Origin: Pseudomonadota bacterium
Lineage (GTDB): Bacteria; Pseudomonadota; Alphaproteobacteria; Rhizobiales; Kaistiaceae
Reading direction: 5' to 3'
Assembly: GCA_023392225.1 (NCBI GenBank)
Contig: JAEVZM010000195.1
Coordinates: forward strand, 1-10,300
Length of the DNA stretch: 10,300 bases
A program made the position numbers and the translations under genes. Numbering within the stretch: position 1 is the first letter of the stretch; each line of letters begins with the position of its first letter. Under the pieces are notes generated by a model. It was not told the DNA's origin. It did no database searches and was given only the letters and a program-made list of their open reading frames with translations. Of the stretch, positions 1 through 6,691 are shown one piece after another.

Positions 1-2562
1 GCGCTGGTGGCGGGCGCCGTCATCGTCCTCCAGATCGGCTTGATGCGGGTCTTCGCGGTCGGCAGCTGGTCCCACTTCGGATCGGTCGTCGTCAGCCTCG
101 CCATGCTGGGCTTCGGGCTCGCCAGCGTGATCATGTGCATCGCCAATGACTGGTTCGCGCGCCGCTGGCGCCTGGCGGCCGGCGTGTCGCTGCTCGCCTG
201 CGGGCCGCTGATGGTCGCCTCGACGCTGATCGCCCAGACCATCCCGTTCAACCCGGTCTTCCTGGTCTCGGACCCCGAGCAGAAGTGGCGGCTGCTCGGC
301 AATTTCCTCCTCTATCTCACGCCGTTCCTCGCCGCGGCCTTCTTCCTCGGCACCGTGTTCCTCAAGGCGCGCGAGGCGTTTCCGCGGGTCTACTTCGCCG
401 ACCTTACCGGCTCGGGCATCGCGGGGCTCCTGGTGCTCGCCGCCATGTATGTCGTGGCGCCGGAGGAGATCGTCACGGTGCCGCTCCTCCTCTGGGCACT
501 CGGCGGCGTGCTGTGGTTCGTCGGCACCGGCAGTCGGATGGGGCCGGCGACGCTGATCGCGGCGGCAGCGGCATCCCTCGCCGCCTATCTCGTCGTCCCC
601 GCCCTCACAGGCACGCCGTCGATCGCCGTCTCGCCCTACAAGGGCATTGCCTATGCGCGGAACTTTCCCGACGCGCAGCGGATCCTCCGCACCGTATCGC
701 CGTTCGGCGACCTTCAGGTCTACGCCTCGTCCTACATGCACTTCGCCCCGGGGCTCTCGGACAACGCCGCGTTCAACCTGCCCGACCTCCCGGCCAACAC
801 CTATGTCGGCCTCTACGTGGACGGCGACGGTCCGGAGGGCATCATGCGCCCCCTCGCCGAGGACGAGCGCGACTATTTCTTCTACCTCCCGATGTACTAC
901 CCCTACGTCGTCAAGGCGGAGCCCGAGACCTTCGTCGTCCAGTTCGGTGGCGGCATCTCGACCAACGCGGCGCTCGCCGCCGGCGCCCCGCATGTCACGG
1001 TCGCGCAAGGCAACCCCGCGATCCTCGCCGCCTTCGACGAGCCGGTGCTCCGCGCCTTTACCGGCGACGTGCTGCACGACCCGCGGGTCACGGTGATCCC
1101 CTATGACGGACGCCTGTTCCTCGCCCACACCGACCAGCGCTTCGACGTCATCGACCTGAGCCTTGCCGATTCGGTCGGCCTGTCCAATCCCGGCGGCTTC
1201 GCCATCGTCGAGAAGTACCCCTACACGCGCGAGGCGATCCTCAGCTACATGCACGCCCTCGCCCCCGGCGGGGTGCTTGCCGTGACGCTGTGTAACAAGG
1301 AGGAGCCGCCGAAATCGGTCCACAAGCTCTACGCGACCATGGCCGAGGCGGCGGACGCCTTCGACCCCGCCACGGCGAAGGACGCGCTGTTCGCCGCCTC
1401 GAGCTACCTCTCGACCACCACGGTCCTCTACAAGCGTGGCGGCTTCAGCCCGGAAGAGGTCGAGCGGCTGCTCGCCTATACCGAGGAGATGTCGTTCGAC
1501 GCGGTCTATGCCCCGGGCCTCACCTTCGAGACTGCGGAGCTGACGCCCGTGCTCGACGAGTATCGCGGGTCGATCTTCGGCTCCGGTGAGGCGCCCACGG
1601 CGGAGACGGAAGAGCCCGACTTCGACCCGACCACCGACGGCCCGGGCCTCGGCGAGAGCGAGGAGCAGGCCCTGCCCTCGACCCGCCTCGCCCGCCTGTT
1701 CTGGCAGGACCTGATGGGCGAGATCCCGGACGACGTGGCCGGGTCCTACGTCTTCGACACGCGCCCGCTGACCAACGACCGGCCCTATTTCGCCGCCTAC
1801 GTGAAGCCGGGCGACCTCGACAAGACGCTCGACCGGCTCGAGCTGTTCCAGGACGAGTGGGGCTATCTTCTCCTCTGGGCGACCTTCGCCATCGCCTGCG
1901 GCCTCGCGGTGACGCTGGTGGCGCTGCCGATGGTCTTCGCCTGGCGGACCGCATTCGCCCGCAACCCCGGCAAGCCTGGCACGATCCTCTACTTCGCCTG
2001 CCTCGGCCTCGGCTACATCATGGTCGAGGTCGGGCTGATCGGCCGCTTCACGCTGGCGCTCGCCAACCCGACGGTCTCGGCGAGCGTGCTGATCGCCGGC
2101 ATGCTGGTCTTCTCCGGGCTCGGCAGCCTGTTCTCGACCCGCATCATCGACCGGGCGCGGAGGGTGATGCCGCTCGTCTTCCTCGCCATCGCAGTGCTGC
2201 TCTTCGCCTACGGGCACCTCCTCGACCCGGTGCTCGACGGCATCGGAGCGCTTGATTACGGCTGGCGCCTGGTGATCTCCTTCCTGCTCATCGCGCCGCC
2301 TGCCTTCCTCATGGGGTTCCCGATGGCGGTCGGCATGACGTGGCTGGCACGGCTTGGCAAGGAAGGCATGTTCATCTGGGCCTGGGGCATCAACGGCTGC
2401 TTCTCGGTGGTCGGCGCGGCGCTGGTACCGATCGTCGCCACCGCGTTCGGCCTCGCCGCGGTTCTCGACGTCAGCGCCGCCGCCTACCTCATCGCGATCC
2501 CGGCGCTGATGGCGGTGCTGATGCCCCGCCGCGCGCCGCCGGTCGTGGCGGCCGTCGCATGA
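1..2562 (+). CDS. Membrane-embedded spermidine synthase-like (SAM-fold) protein, 5' end cut by window edge
   Basis: The reading frame is open from base 1. A GTG at 7 could serve as a start, but the first visible helix begins abruptly, so the true start is probably upstream of the window. Counting from the GTG there are 851 residues. About seven hydrophobic segments lie in residues 3-200, a soluble domain spans about 205-600, and about seven more hydrophobic segments lie in 619-838. The soluble domain has a Rossmann-like glycine motif (FGGGIST, 313-319), then a DPRVTVIPYDGRLFLA stretch (358-373), FDVIDLSLADS (379-389), and LAPGGVLAVT (418-427). These are the landmarks of spermidine-synthase-like methyltransferase-fold proteins, here placed between two membrane halves as in the large bacterial family of membrane spermidine synthase homologues. 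The acidic residue that usually follows the second strand (VEID/VExNP) is replaced by VAQGNP (332-337), so real aminopropyltransferase activity is doubtful. A low-complexity acidic insert lies at about 525-558. Substrate unknown. The stop overlaps the next gene. Confidence 0.8.
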   Translation, partial: ALVAGAVIVLQIGLMRVFAVGSWSHFGSVVVSLAMLGFGLASVIMCIANDWFARRWRLAAGVSLLACGPLMVASTLIAQTIPFNPVFLVSDPEQKWRLLGNFLLYLTPFLAAAFFLGTVFLKAREAFPRVYFADLTGSGIAGLLVLAAMYVVAPEEIVTVPLLLWALGGVLWFVGTGSRMGPATLIAAAAASLAAYLVVPALTGTPSIAVSPYKGIAYARNFPDAQRILRTVSPFGDLQVYASSYMHFAPGLSDNAAFNLPDLPANTYVGLYVDGDGPEGIMRPLAEDERDYFFYLPMYYPYVVKAEPETFVVQFGGGISTNAALAAGAPHVTVAQGNPAILAAFDEPVLRAFTGDVLHDPRVTVIPYDGRLFLAHTDQRFDVIDLSLADSVGLSNPGGFAIVEKYPYTREAILSYMHALAPGGVLAVTLCNKEEPPKSVHKLYATMAEAADAFDPATAKDALFAASSYLSTTTVLYKRGGFSPEEVERLLAYTEEMSFDAVYAPGLTFETAELTPVLDEYRGSIFGSGEAPTAETEEPDFDPTTDGPGLGESEEQALPSTRLARLFWQDLMGEIPDDVAGSYVFDTRPLTNDRPYFAAYVKPGDLDKTLDRLELFQDEWGYLLLWATFAIACGLAVTLVALPMVFAWRTAFARNPGKPGTILYFACLGLGYIMVEVGLIGRFTLALANPTVSASVLIAGMLVFSGLGSLFSTRIIDRARRVMPLVFLAIAVLLFAYGHLLDPVLDGIGALDYGWRLVISFLLIAPPAFLMGFPMAVGMTWLARLGKEGMFIWAWGINGCFSVVGAALVPIVATAFGLAAVLDVSAAAYLIAIPALMAVLMPRRAPPVVAAVA

Positions 2563-3491
2563 CCCGGCGCGGCCTGCTGCTCGCAGCCGCGATATCCCTG
2601 TTCGCCGGGCAAGCCGGTGCGCGACCGCTGGCGGAGTCCCGCATGAAGCTGGTCCCCTTCGCCCATTCGCCCTTCCCCTATGACGGCATGGTGCCGCGGA
2701 AGGACGTGCCCTTCCTCGACGCCGGCGAAGGCAGGCGGAAGGGCCACGTCGCCCGCGACGGCGCGACCTACTGGCAGGACGCCACCTACAGCGACCGTCG
2801 CTCGCTGGTGTTCTTCCCGCCGGGCTTCGACGACGACAAGCCGGCGACCATCGTCGTCTTCTTCCACGGTAATGGCGCGACGCTCGAGCGGGACGTCGTC
2901 GCCCGGCAGCGGGTGCCGCAGCAGGTCGCCGCGTCCGGCCTCAACGCCGTCCTGCTCGCCCCGCAATTCGCCGTCGACGCACCGGATTCTAGCTCCGGCA
3001 ATTTCTGGACGCCCGGCTTCTTCGCGCAATATCTCGAGGAAGCCGCGGGGAAGCTGGCCGCCGCCTACGGCGCGCCGTCCCTTCGCGACCGCTTCGCAAC
3101 GGCGCCGGTGGCGCTCGTCGCCTATAGCGGCGGCTACAACCCGGCGGCCTACGCAGTCGGTGTCGGTGGTGCCGATGACCGTATCGCCGGGCTGGTCCTG
3201 CTCGACGCGCTCTACGCCGAGGAGGACCGCGTCGCCGACTGGATCGCGCGCAACCGCGACCGCGCCTTCCTGTTCAGCGCCTATACGAAGTCGGCAGCTC
3301 CGAGCAACGCCGTGCTGCGCGGCCTGCTCGACGATCGGGGGGTGCCCTATGGGGCGAAGGCGCCGCGACGGCTGATGCCGGGATCGGTGACCTTCCTCGC
3401 CGCCGATCCCGATCTCGACCACAACGACCTCGTCACCCGTGCCTGGGTCGACGATCCGGTCGCCTGGACCCTCGCCCGCTGCCCCGGCTGA
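2559..3491 (+). CDS. Secreted alpha/beta-hydrolase-like protein
   Basis: This 310-residue protein starts at the ATG that overlaps the upstream stop (ATGA). No clear Shine-Dalgarno is seen, which fits translational coupling. The N-terminus is a Sec-type signal peptide: MTRR, a hydrophobic core (residues 5-17), and an AGA cleavage site near residue 21. The mature part shows alpha/beta-hydrolase landmarks. A strand ending in FFHGNGA (101-107) would form the oxyanion region. AYSGGY (188-193) would be the nucleophile elbow, with Ser190 as candidate nucleophile and a loosened GxSxG. LLDALY (214-219) carries Asp216, and DHND (287-290) near the C-terminus has His288 as candidate catalytic His. I infer an exported hydrolase or esterase; the substrate cannot be told. 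It resembles uncharacterised hydrolases that I recall from Rhizobiales genomes. Coupling to the membrane spermidine-synthase-like gene suggests a shared extracytoplasmic role. The gene ends in a hairpin whose loop is the stop codon. Confidence 0.78.
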   Translation: MTRRGLLLAAAISLFAGQAGARPLAESRMKLVPFAHSPFPYDGMVPRKDVPFLDAGEGRRKGHVARDGATYWQDATYSDRRSLVFFPPGFDDDKPATIVVFFHGNGATLERDVVARQRVPQQVAASGLNAVLLAPQFAVDAPDSSSGNFWTPGFFAQYLEEAAGKLAAAYGAPSLRDRFATAPVALVAYSGGYNPAAYAVGVGGADDRIAGLVLLDALYAEEDRVADWIARNRDRAFLFSAYTKSAAPSNAVLRGLLDDRGVPYGAKAPRRLMPGSVTFLAADPDLDHNDLVTRAWVDDPVAWTLARCPG

Positions 3492-3525
3492 GCCGGGGTA
3501 GGACGCCAGGCGGCAACCTGTTGCC
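3482..3525. terminator. Two hairpins between convergent genes, possible bidirectional termination
   Basis: The first hairpin is CCCCGGC (3482-3488), loop TGA (3489-3491, the hydrolase stop codon), GCCGGGG (3492-3498), a perfect 7-bp GC stem. The second is GGCAA (3512-3516), loop CCTG, TTGCC (3521-3525). They lie at and just after the hydrolase stop and just beyond the tolC stop, in a 42-base gap between converging genes. Neither is followed by a T-run on either strand, so classical intrinsic termination is not shown. They may instead protect 3' ends or assist termination. Confidence 0.4.
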
Positions 3526-3533
3526 TTGCGGGC

Positions 3534-4922
3534 TCAGCGCCCGTCGGGAGTGCGGAGGCCACCCCACTTGTCGCGAACCGCGTAGTAGTGCTCGGAGGGG
3601 TCATAGACCCGGACCCCGAGACCGAGTGTCTGGGCGTCGAGCTTGCCGAAGGCCGAGAGAACCCGATAGGCGCCGACCACCTTGGTGTACTGAGCATTGA
3701 CCAGCAGCACGCGGGCGTCGAGCAGGTCCTGCTGGGCATTGAGCACGTCCAGCGTGGTGCGCTGTCCGACCCGCCGCTCCTCGATCACGCCGCTCAGCAC
3801 CAGTTGCTGGGCCGACACCTGCGCCTCTGCGGCAGAGACCTGCGCCCGGGCCGCGTCGAGCTGGCCCCAAGCCGCGACGAAGGCCTGCCGCACCGAGGCG
3901 CGGGCCGAATCGAGATCGATCCGCCTCTGGCCCAGCGTCTCCTTGTACTGGCGCACGCTCGCCGCCGCCTCGCCGCCCTGGTAGATCGGCACGGTCAGCC
4001 GGCCGGTGATGGAGGCAAGGTCGCTGGTGGTGTCGTGCAGGCCCTGGTCCTGGCGCCGCGACAAGGTCCCCGACACGCCCAATGTCGGCAGCGTCGCGCC
4101 CTCGGCGATGCGCACGTTGTAGGAGGCGACGTCGATATTGTAGAGCGCCGCAACGATCGAGGGATGGCTCTTGAGGGCCGTGTCGAGGCCTGCATCCATG
4201 GAAGGCGGCAGCAAACGCTCGACACCGTTGTAGCCGCCGAGCTTCTCCGGCCGGTGGCCGATGATCTGGATGTAGGTGGCGATGGCGCTGTTGAGGTCCG
4301 CCACAGCCTGAGCATAGTCCGACAGGCCGCCCTGCAACTGGGCATTGGTCTGCGCGACGTCGGTGCGGGTCCCCTCGCCGACGTTCAGGCGATCCTCGGC
4401 GGCGCGGAGCTGCTCGCGCAGGAACTCGATGTTCTGGGCGGTGAGATTGACCACCACCTGGGCCCGGACCACATCCATGAAGGCGGTGACGGCGTCGAGC
4501 AGGATGCCTGCCTCGACCACCCTCAGCTGCTCGCGCCCGGCCTTGACGGAGGTCTGGGCGAGCTTGACGCCATTCGCCGTCCGGAAGCCGAGGAAGATCG
4601 GCTGCTCGACGGAGAGCGTGTAGCTGCGCGGCATGACGCCCTTGGTCCAGTCCGTCAGGGACAGTCCAGGCTGCTGCTCGCGCGTCGTCTGGGTGCCCAC
4701 GTCGATCGTCGCCGACACCGTCGGGCGGTAGCCCGACAATGCGATCGGAACGCCCTCGTCGATCGCCCGGAGCTGGGCCCGGGCCGAGTTGAGATCCGGA
4801 TTGTCCGTATAGGCAGCGGCAAGCGCTGCCGAAAGCGTCTCGGCCGCGGCCGGCGTCGAAAACAAGGCGAGCGCCACAACGCAAGCCGCCGCGGACCTGA
4901 CCCCAAGTCTATTCTTTATCAC
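3534..4922 (-). CDS. tolC: TolC-family outer membrane efflux/type I secretion channel
   Basis: Outer-membrane channel subunit. In this family a trimer spans the outer membrane and periplasm and docks with inner-membrane pumps or type I secretion transporters through an adaptor protein. I chose the GTG at 4922 as the start. It puts MIKNR directly ahead of a signal-peptide core (residues 9-23) and a PAAA-E cleavage site near 27/28, giving 462 residues, a normal length for the family. A GAGGGA sequence lies just upstream, though close. The in-frame GTG at 4982 would add 20 residues without signal character. The two TolC structural repeats are visible: NPDLNSARAQLRA...GYRPTVSA early in the first, and VGEGTRTDVAQTNAQL (181-196) matched by VGQRTTLDVLNAQQDLLDAR (385-404) in the second. 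Long helical stretches and alternating beta-barrel-like segments (about 66-80 and 280-313) fit. The C-terminus ends LRTPDGR, as in other alphaproteobacterial TolC proteins. No adaptor or pump gene lies beside it. Confidence 0.93.
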   Translation of the reverse strand: MIKNRLGVRSAAACVVALALFSTPAAAETLSAALAAAYTDNPDLNSARAQLRAIDEGVPIALSGYRPTVSATIDVGTQTTREQQPGLSLTDWTKGVMPRSYTLSVEQPIFLGFRTANGVKLAQTSVKAGREQLRVVEAGILLDAVTAFMDVVRAQVVVNLTAQNIEFLREQLRAAEDRLNVGEGTRTDVAQTNAQLQGGLSDYAQAVADLNSAIATYIQIIGHRPEKLGGYNGVERLLPPSMDAGLDTALKSHPSIVAALYNIDVASYNVRIAEGATLPTLGVSGTLSRRQDQGLHDTTSDLASITGRLTVPIYQGGEAAASVRQYKETLGQRRIDLDSARASVRQAFVAAWGQLDAARAQVSAAEAQVSAQQLVLSGVIEERRVGQRTTLDVLNAQQDLLDARVLLVNAQYTKVVGAYRVLSAFGKLDAQTLGLGVRVYDPSEHYYAVRDKWGGLRTPDGR

Positions 4923-4997
4923 GGGTCCCTCGCCGATCACCGGTGCCACTTCCGTGCCACCCGGGTCGCACCCACCCACCACCGATTCACCATGTTT

Positions 4998-5025
4998 AGT
5001 GTACCGACCAGACGGCTTGGGTCAA
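4998..5025 (-). promoter_or_regulatory. Candidate sigma70-type promoter for tolC
   Basis: On the minus strand, TTGACC (complement of 5020-5025; five of six matches to TTGACA) is followed after 16 bases by TACACT (complement of 4998-5003; four of six matches to TATAAT). Transcription would start near 4990, leaving a leader of about 68 bases before the GTG at 4922. This would leave the alternative GTG at 4982 almost at the transcript end, which supports the shorter tolC reading. The call rests on motif match and position only. Confidence 0.45.
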
Positions 5026-5178
5026 ACAGTTCGGCACGCCTGCGCCCGAGCACCGCACCCTGGCGCAACAGCGCCGCGATGCCCTGCTGGATCGGCGGGT
5101 GCGGCGGCCATACCATCGCCACCGCCGGCCCTCTCCCGGAAACACAGCGCACCGGTCGCCCCACTATTGAGACCCGAT

Positions 5179-5220
5179 TCTCCCTCAATTCTACACGATT
5201 TCCCTTGCCAACGAGGGAGA
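5179..5220. repeat. Spaced perfect 8-bp inverted repeat
   Basis: TCTCCCTC (5179-5186) and its exact reverse complement GAGGGAGA (5213-5220) are separated by 26 bases of AT-richer sequence. It lies in the divergent tolC-rnd region. It could be a pair of operator half-sites or chance. The outer flanks (T at 5178 and T at 5221) do not extend the pairing. Confidence 0.35.
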
Positions 5221-5296
5221 TGCCCGCGTGTCCTGCTGCGTATGCACCCTTTACGTGGCCCCACCGCCTTTGCTAAGCCGCGACCAACAAAGGTCT

Positions 5297-5332
5297 CCAC
5301 CGTCGTCCGGCAAGATGTGACCGGGACGGTGG
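5297..5332 (+). promoter_or_regulatory. Strong hairpin in the rnd 5' leader
   Basis: CCACCGTC (5297-5304) pairs with GACGGTGG (5325-5332), and after a two-base bulge (GT, 5305-5306) CCGG (5307-5310) pairs with CCGG (5321-5324), closing a ten-base loop (CAAGATGTGA). That is 12 base pairs, mostly G-C, ending 13 bases before the rnd ATG at 5346. The single-stranded bases between carry the likely weak ribosome binding site GGA (5337-5339) in an A-rich run. The position suggests control of rnd translation or mRNA stability. No T-run follows on the plus strand, so it does not look like an intrinsic terminator there. Confidence 0.5.
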
Positions 5333-5345
5333 GCATGGAAAAAGT

Positions 5346-6494
5346 ATGTCGATAGTCACCGGTACCGACGAGCTCACCGCCATCTGCCAGCGCTTCGCGC
5401 AATTCGCGTACGTCACCGTCGATACCGAGTTCATGCGGGAGACGACCTACTGGCCGAAGCTGTGCGTCATCCAGCTGGCGAGCCCGGATGAAGCATTCGT
5501 CATCGATGCCCTTGCGCCGAATCTCGACCTCGCGCCGTTTTTCGAGCTCATGCGCGACGAGAAGGTGGTCAAGGTCTTCCACGCGGCCCGCCAGGACATC
5601 GAGATCGTCTATCATCTCGGCGGCCTGATCCCGCACCCGGTCTTCGACACCCAGGTCGCGGCGATGGTCTGCGGTTTCGGCGATTCGATTAGCTACGACC
5701 AGCTGGTCCAGCGCACCAGCGGCGCCAAGATCGACAAGTCGTCGCGCTTCACGGACTGGAGCCACCGTCCGCTCAGCGCCCGCCAGATGGAGTATGCGCT
5801 GGCCGACGTCACCCATCTTCGCGACGTCTATCACGTCCTTTCCGGCCGCCTCGCCGAGCAGCAACGCTCGGAATGGGTGCGCGAGGAGATGGAGGTGCTG
5901 ACCTCGATCGACACCTACCGCCTGGAGCCGGAGGAGGCCTGGAAGCGGCTCAAGCTCCGCGTCAGGAAGCCGGTGGAGCTGGCGATCCTGCAGGCCCTCG
6001 CTGCCTGGCGGGAGCGCGAGGCCCAGAACCGCGACGTGCCGCGCGGGCGGGTGCTTAAGGACGATGCGATCTACGAGATCGCCCAGCAGCAGCCGACGAC
6101 ACAGCCCGCCCTCGCCCAGCTGCGCACGGTTCCCAAGGGCTTCGAGCGGTCGCGCGCCGCCGAGGACATACTCGCCACCGTGAAGCAGGCCGTGTCCCTG
6201 TCCAAGGATCAGATGCCGAAGCTGCCGAAGCATCGGCCGCCGGCCAACGGCAACAGCGCCGCGGTCGATCTCCTCAAGGTGCTGCTCAAGATGATCAGCG
6301 AGGATCATGGCGTGGCAGCCAAGGTGATCGCGACAGTCGACGATCTCGAGGCCATCGCCGCCGACGATCAGGCCGACGTCGCCGCGCTCCACGGCTGGCG
6401 GCGGGAGCTCTTCGGCGAAGCCGCGCTTCGCCTGAAGCGGGGTGCGGTCGGCCTCGCCGTGCGCCAGAATCAGGTCGTCACCATCGACATCTAG
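5346..6494 (+). CDS. rnd: Ribonuclease D
   Basis: A 3'-to-5' exoribonuclease that trims the 3' ends of tRNA precursors and other small RNAs in the cytoplasm. The 382-residue length fits bacterial RNase D. The DEDDy exonuclease domain fills about residues 1-170. Exo I is VDTEF (25-29, Asp26 and Glu28). Exo II is HAARQDIEIVYHL (79-91, Asp85). Exo III is YALAD (Tyr150, Asp154). All four acidic metal ligands and the catalytic Tyr are present. An HRDC-type helical domain follows, about 205-285 (KPVELAILQALAAWREREA onward), then a second helical region to the end, as in the two-HRDC architecture of the family. The ATG at 5346 gives the usual N-terminus. Its ribosome binding site is weak (GGAAAAAGT) and sits directly behind a strong hairpin. 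The gene appears to stand alone: tolC diverges upstream and a transport operon with its own leader follows. Confidence 0.95.
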   Translation: MSIVTGTDELTAICQRFAQFAYVTVDTEFMRETTYWPKLCVIQLASPDEAFVIDALAPNLDLAPFFELMRDEKVVKVFHAARQDIEIVYHLGGLIPHPVFDTQVAAMVCGFGDSISYDQLVQRTSGAKIDKSSRFTDWSHRPLSARQMEYALADVTHLRDVYHVLSGRLAEQQRSEWVREEMEVLTSIDTYRLEPEEAWKRLKLRVRKPVELAILQALAAWREREAQNRDVPRGRVLKDDAIYEIAQQQPTTQPALAQLRTVPKGFERSRAAEDILATVKQAVSLSKDQMPKLPKHRPPANGNSAAVDLLKVLLKMISEDHGVAAKVIATVDDLEAIAADDQADVAALHGWRRELFGEAALRLKRGAVGLAVRQNQVVTIDI

Positions 6495-6554
6495 CGGCCG
6501 GCCGCTCCCCGCTGCCCGGGTTGGATGCTAGGCGGAATCTGTCCCCTGTCCGCC
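6493..6554 (+). terminator. Palindrome and hairpin after rnd, possible terminator region
   Basis: AGCGGCC-GGCCGCT (6493-6506) is a perfect 14-base palindrome overlapping the rnd stop codon (TAG, 6492-6494). GGCGGA (6531-6536) pairs perfectly with TCCGCC (6549-6554) across a 12-base loop. Both lie directly downstream of rnd. Neither has a T-run after it, so classical intrinsic termination is unproven and the role may be 3'-end protection. Confidence 0.35.
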
Positions 6555-6691
6555 AGCGATGCTGCGACTGAAGGGCAGTGGTGCGAGTTTGAGCTTGCCA
6601 GTTTCACTTTCATACGACAATTTTGCGCTCCCCGGTGCCGGGGCAACAAGACGCTCCGAACCGGGGGCAGCTCAAGGGAGGAAACTGAGCG
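6555..6691 (+). promoter_or_regulatory. Leader of the ABC importer operon with palindrome and ribosome binding site
   Basis: This stretch precedes the binding-protein gene. It includes an AT-richer patch (about 6586-6625) likely to hold the promoter, although no convincing -35/-10 pair could be fixed. Downstream of it is a perfect palindrome, CCCCGG-TG-CCGGGG (6630-6643), that could be an operator or a leader hairpin. GGGAGG (6676-6681) is a strong Shine-Dalgarno ten bases ahead of the ATG at 6692, which supports that start and high expression of the binding protein. Confidence 0.45.

Larger units (their letters stand above)
4923..5345. other. Divergent intergenic region between tolC and rnd
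   Basis: These 423 bases separate two divergent genes. They hold the candidate tolC promoter (4998-5025), a lower-GC patch around 5161-5210, an 8-bp inverted repeat (5179-5220) and a strong hairpin next to the rnd start (5297-5332). Open frames exist on both strands (for example 4937-5188 minus, 83 codons from a TTG), but they have no ribosome binding site, no recognisable protein and mixed codon usage, so I do not call a gene here. No rnd promoter stands out. Confidence 0.6.

Noticed and set aside
4937..5188. 83-codon minus-strand frame ending 14 bases before the tolC GTG, at operon-like spacing
   Set aside because: It starts at a TTG without a ribosome binding site, has mixed codon usage toward its ends, resembles no known protein, and the best tolC promoter lies inside it. 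A conserved homologue would change this view.
5166..5194. TTGAGA ... TCTACA as an rnd promoter
   Set aside because: Spacing of 17 is right but the -10 matches only three of six positions, and it lies about 150 bases from the rnd start. Not strong enough to call.
3588..5276. Long plus-strand open frame (562 codons) opposite tolC
   Set aside because: It is antisense to a clearly recognisable TolC protein and its translation is low-complexity, rich in Arg, Gly, Leu and His, with no domain. High GC content keeps such shadow frames open.
5299..5345. Reading the hairpin upstream of rnd as an intrinsic terminator
   Set aside because: No T-run follows on the plus strand, and on the minus strand only a weak CTTTG stretch follows. 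No gene ends here on either strand.
5022..6392. Long minus-strand open frame (456 codons) opposite rnd
   Set aside because: It mirrors the RNase D codons, which has all catalytic motifs, and the translated protein shows no recognisable fold; it is a GC-driven shadow.
6586..6620. TTGAGC or TTGCCA based promoter for the importer operon
   Set aside because: No -10 element with better than about three matches lies at suitable spacing, so only a general promoter-bearing region is noted.
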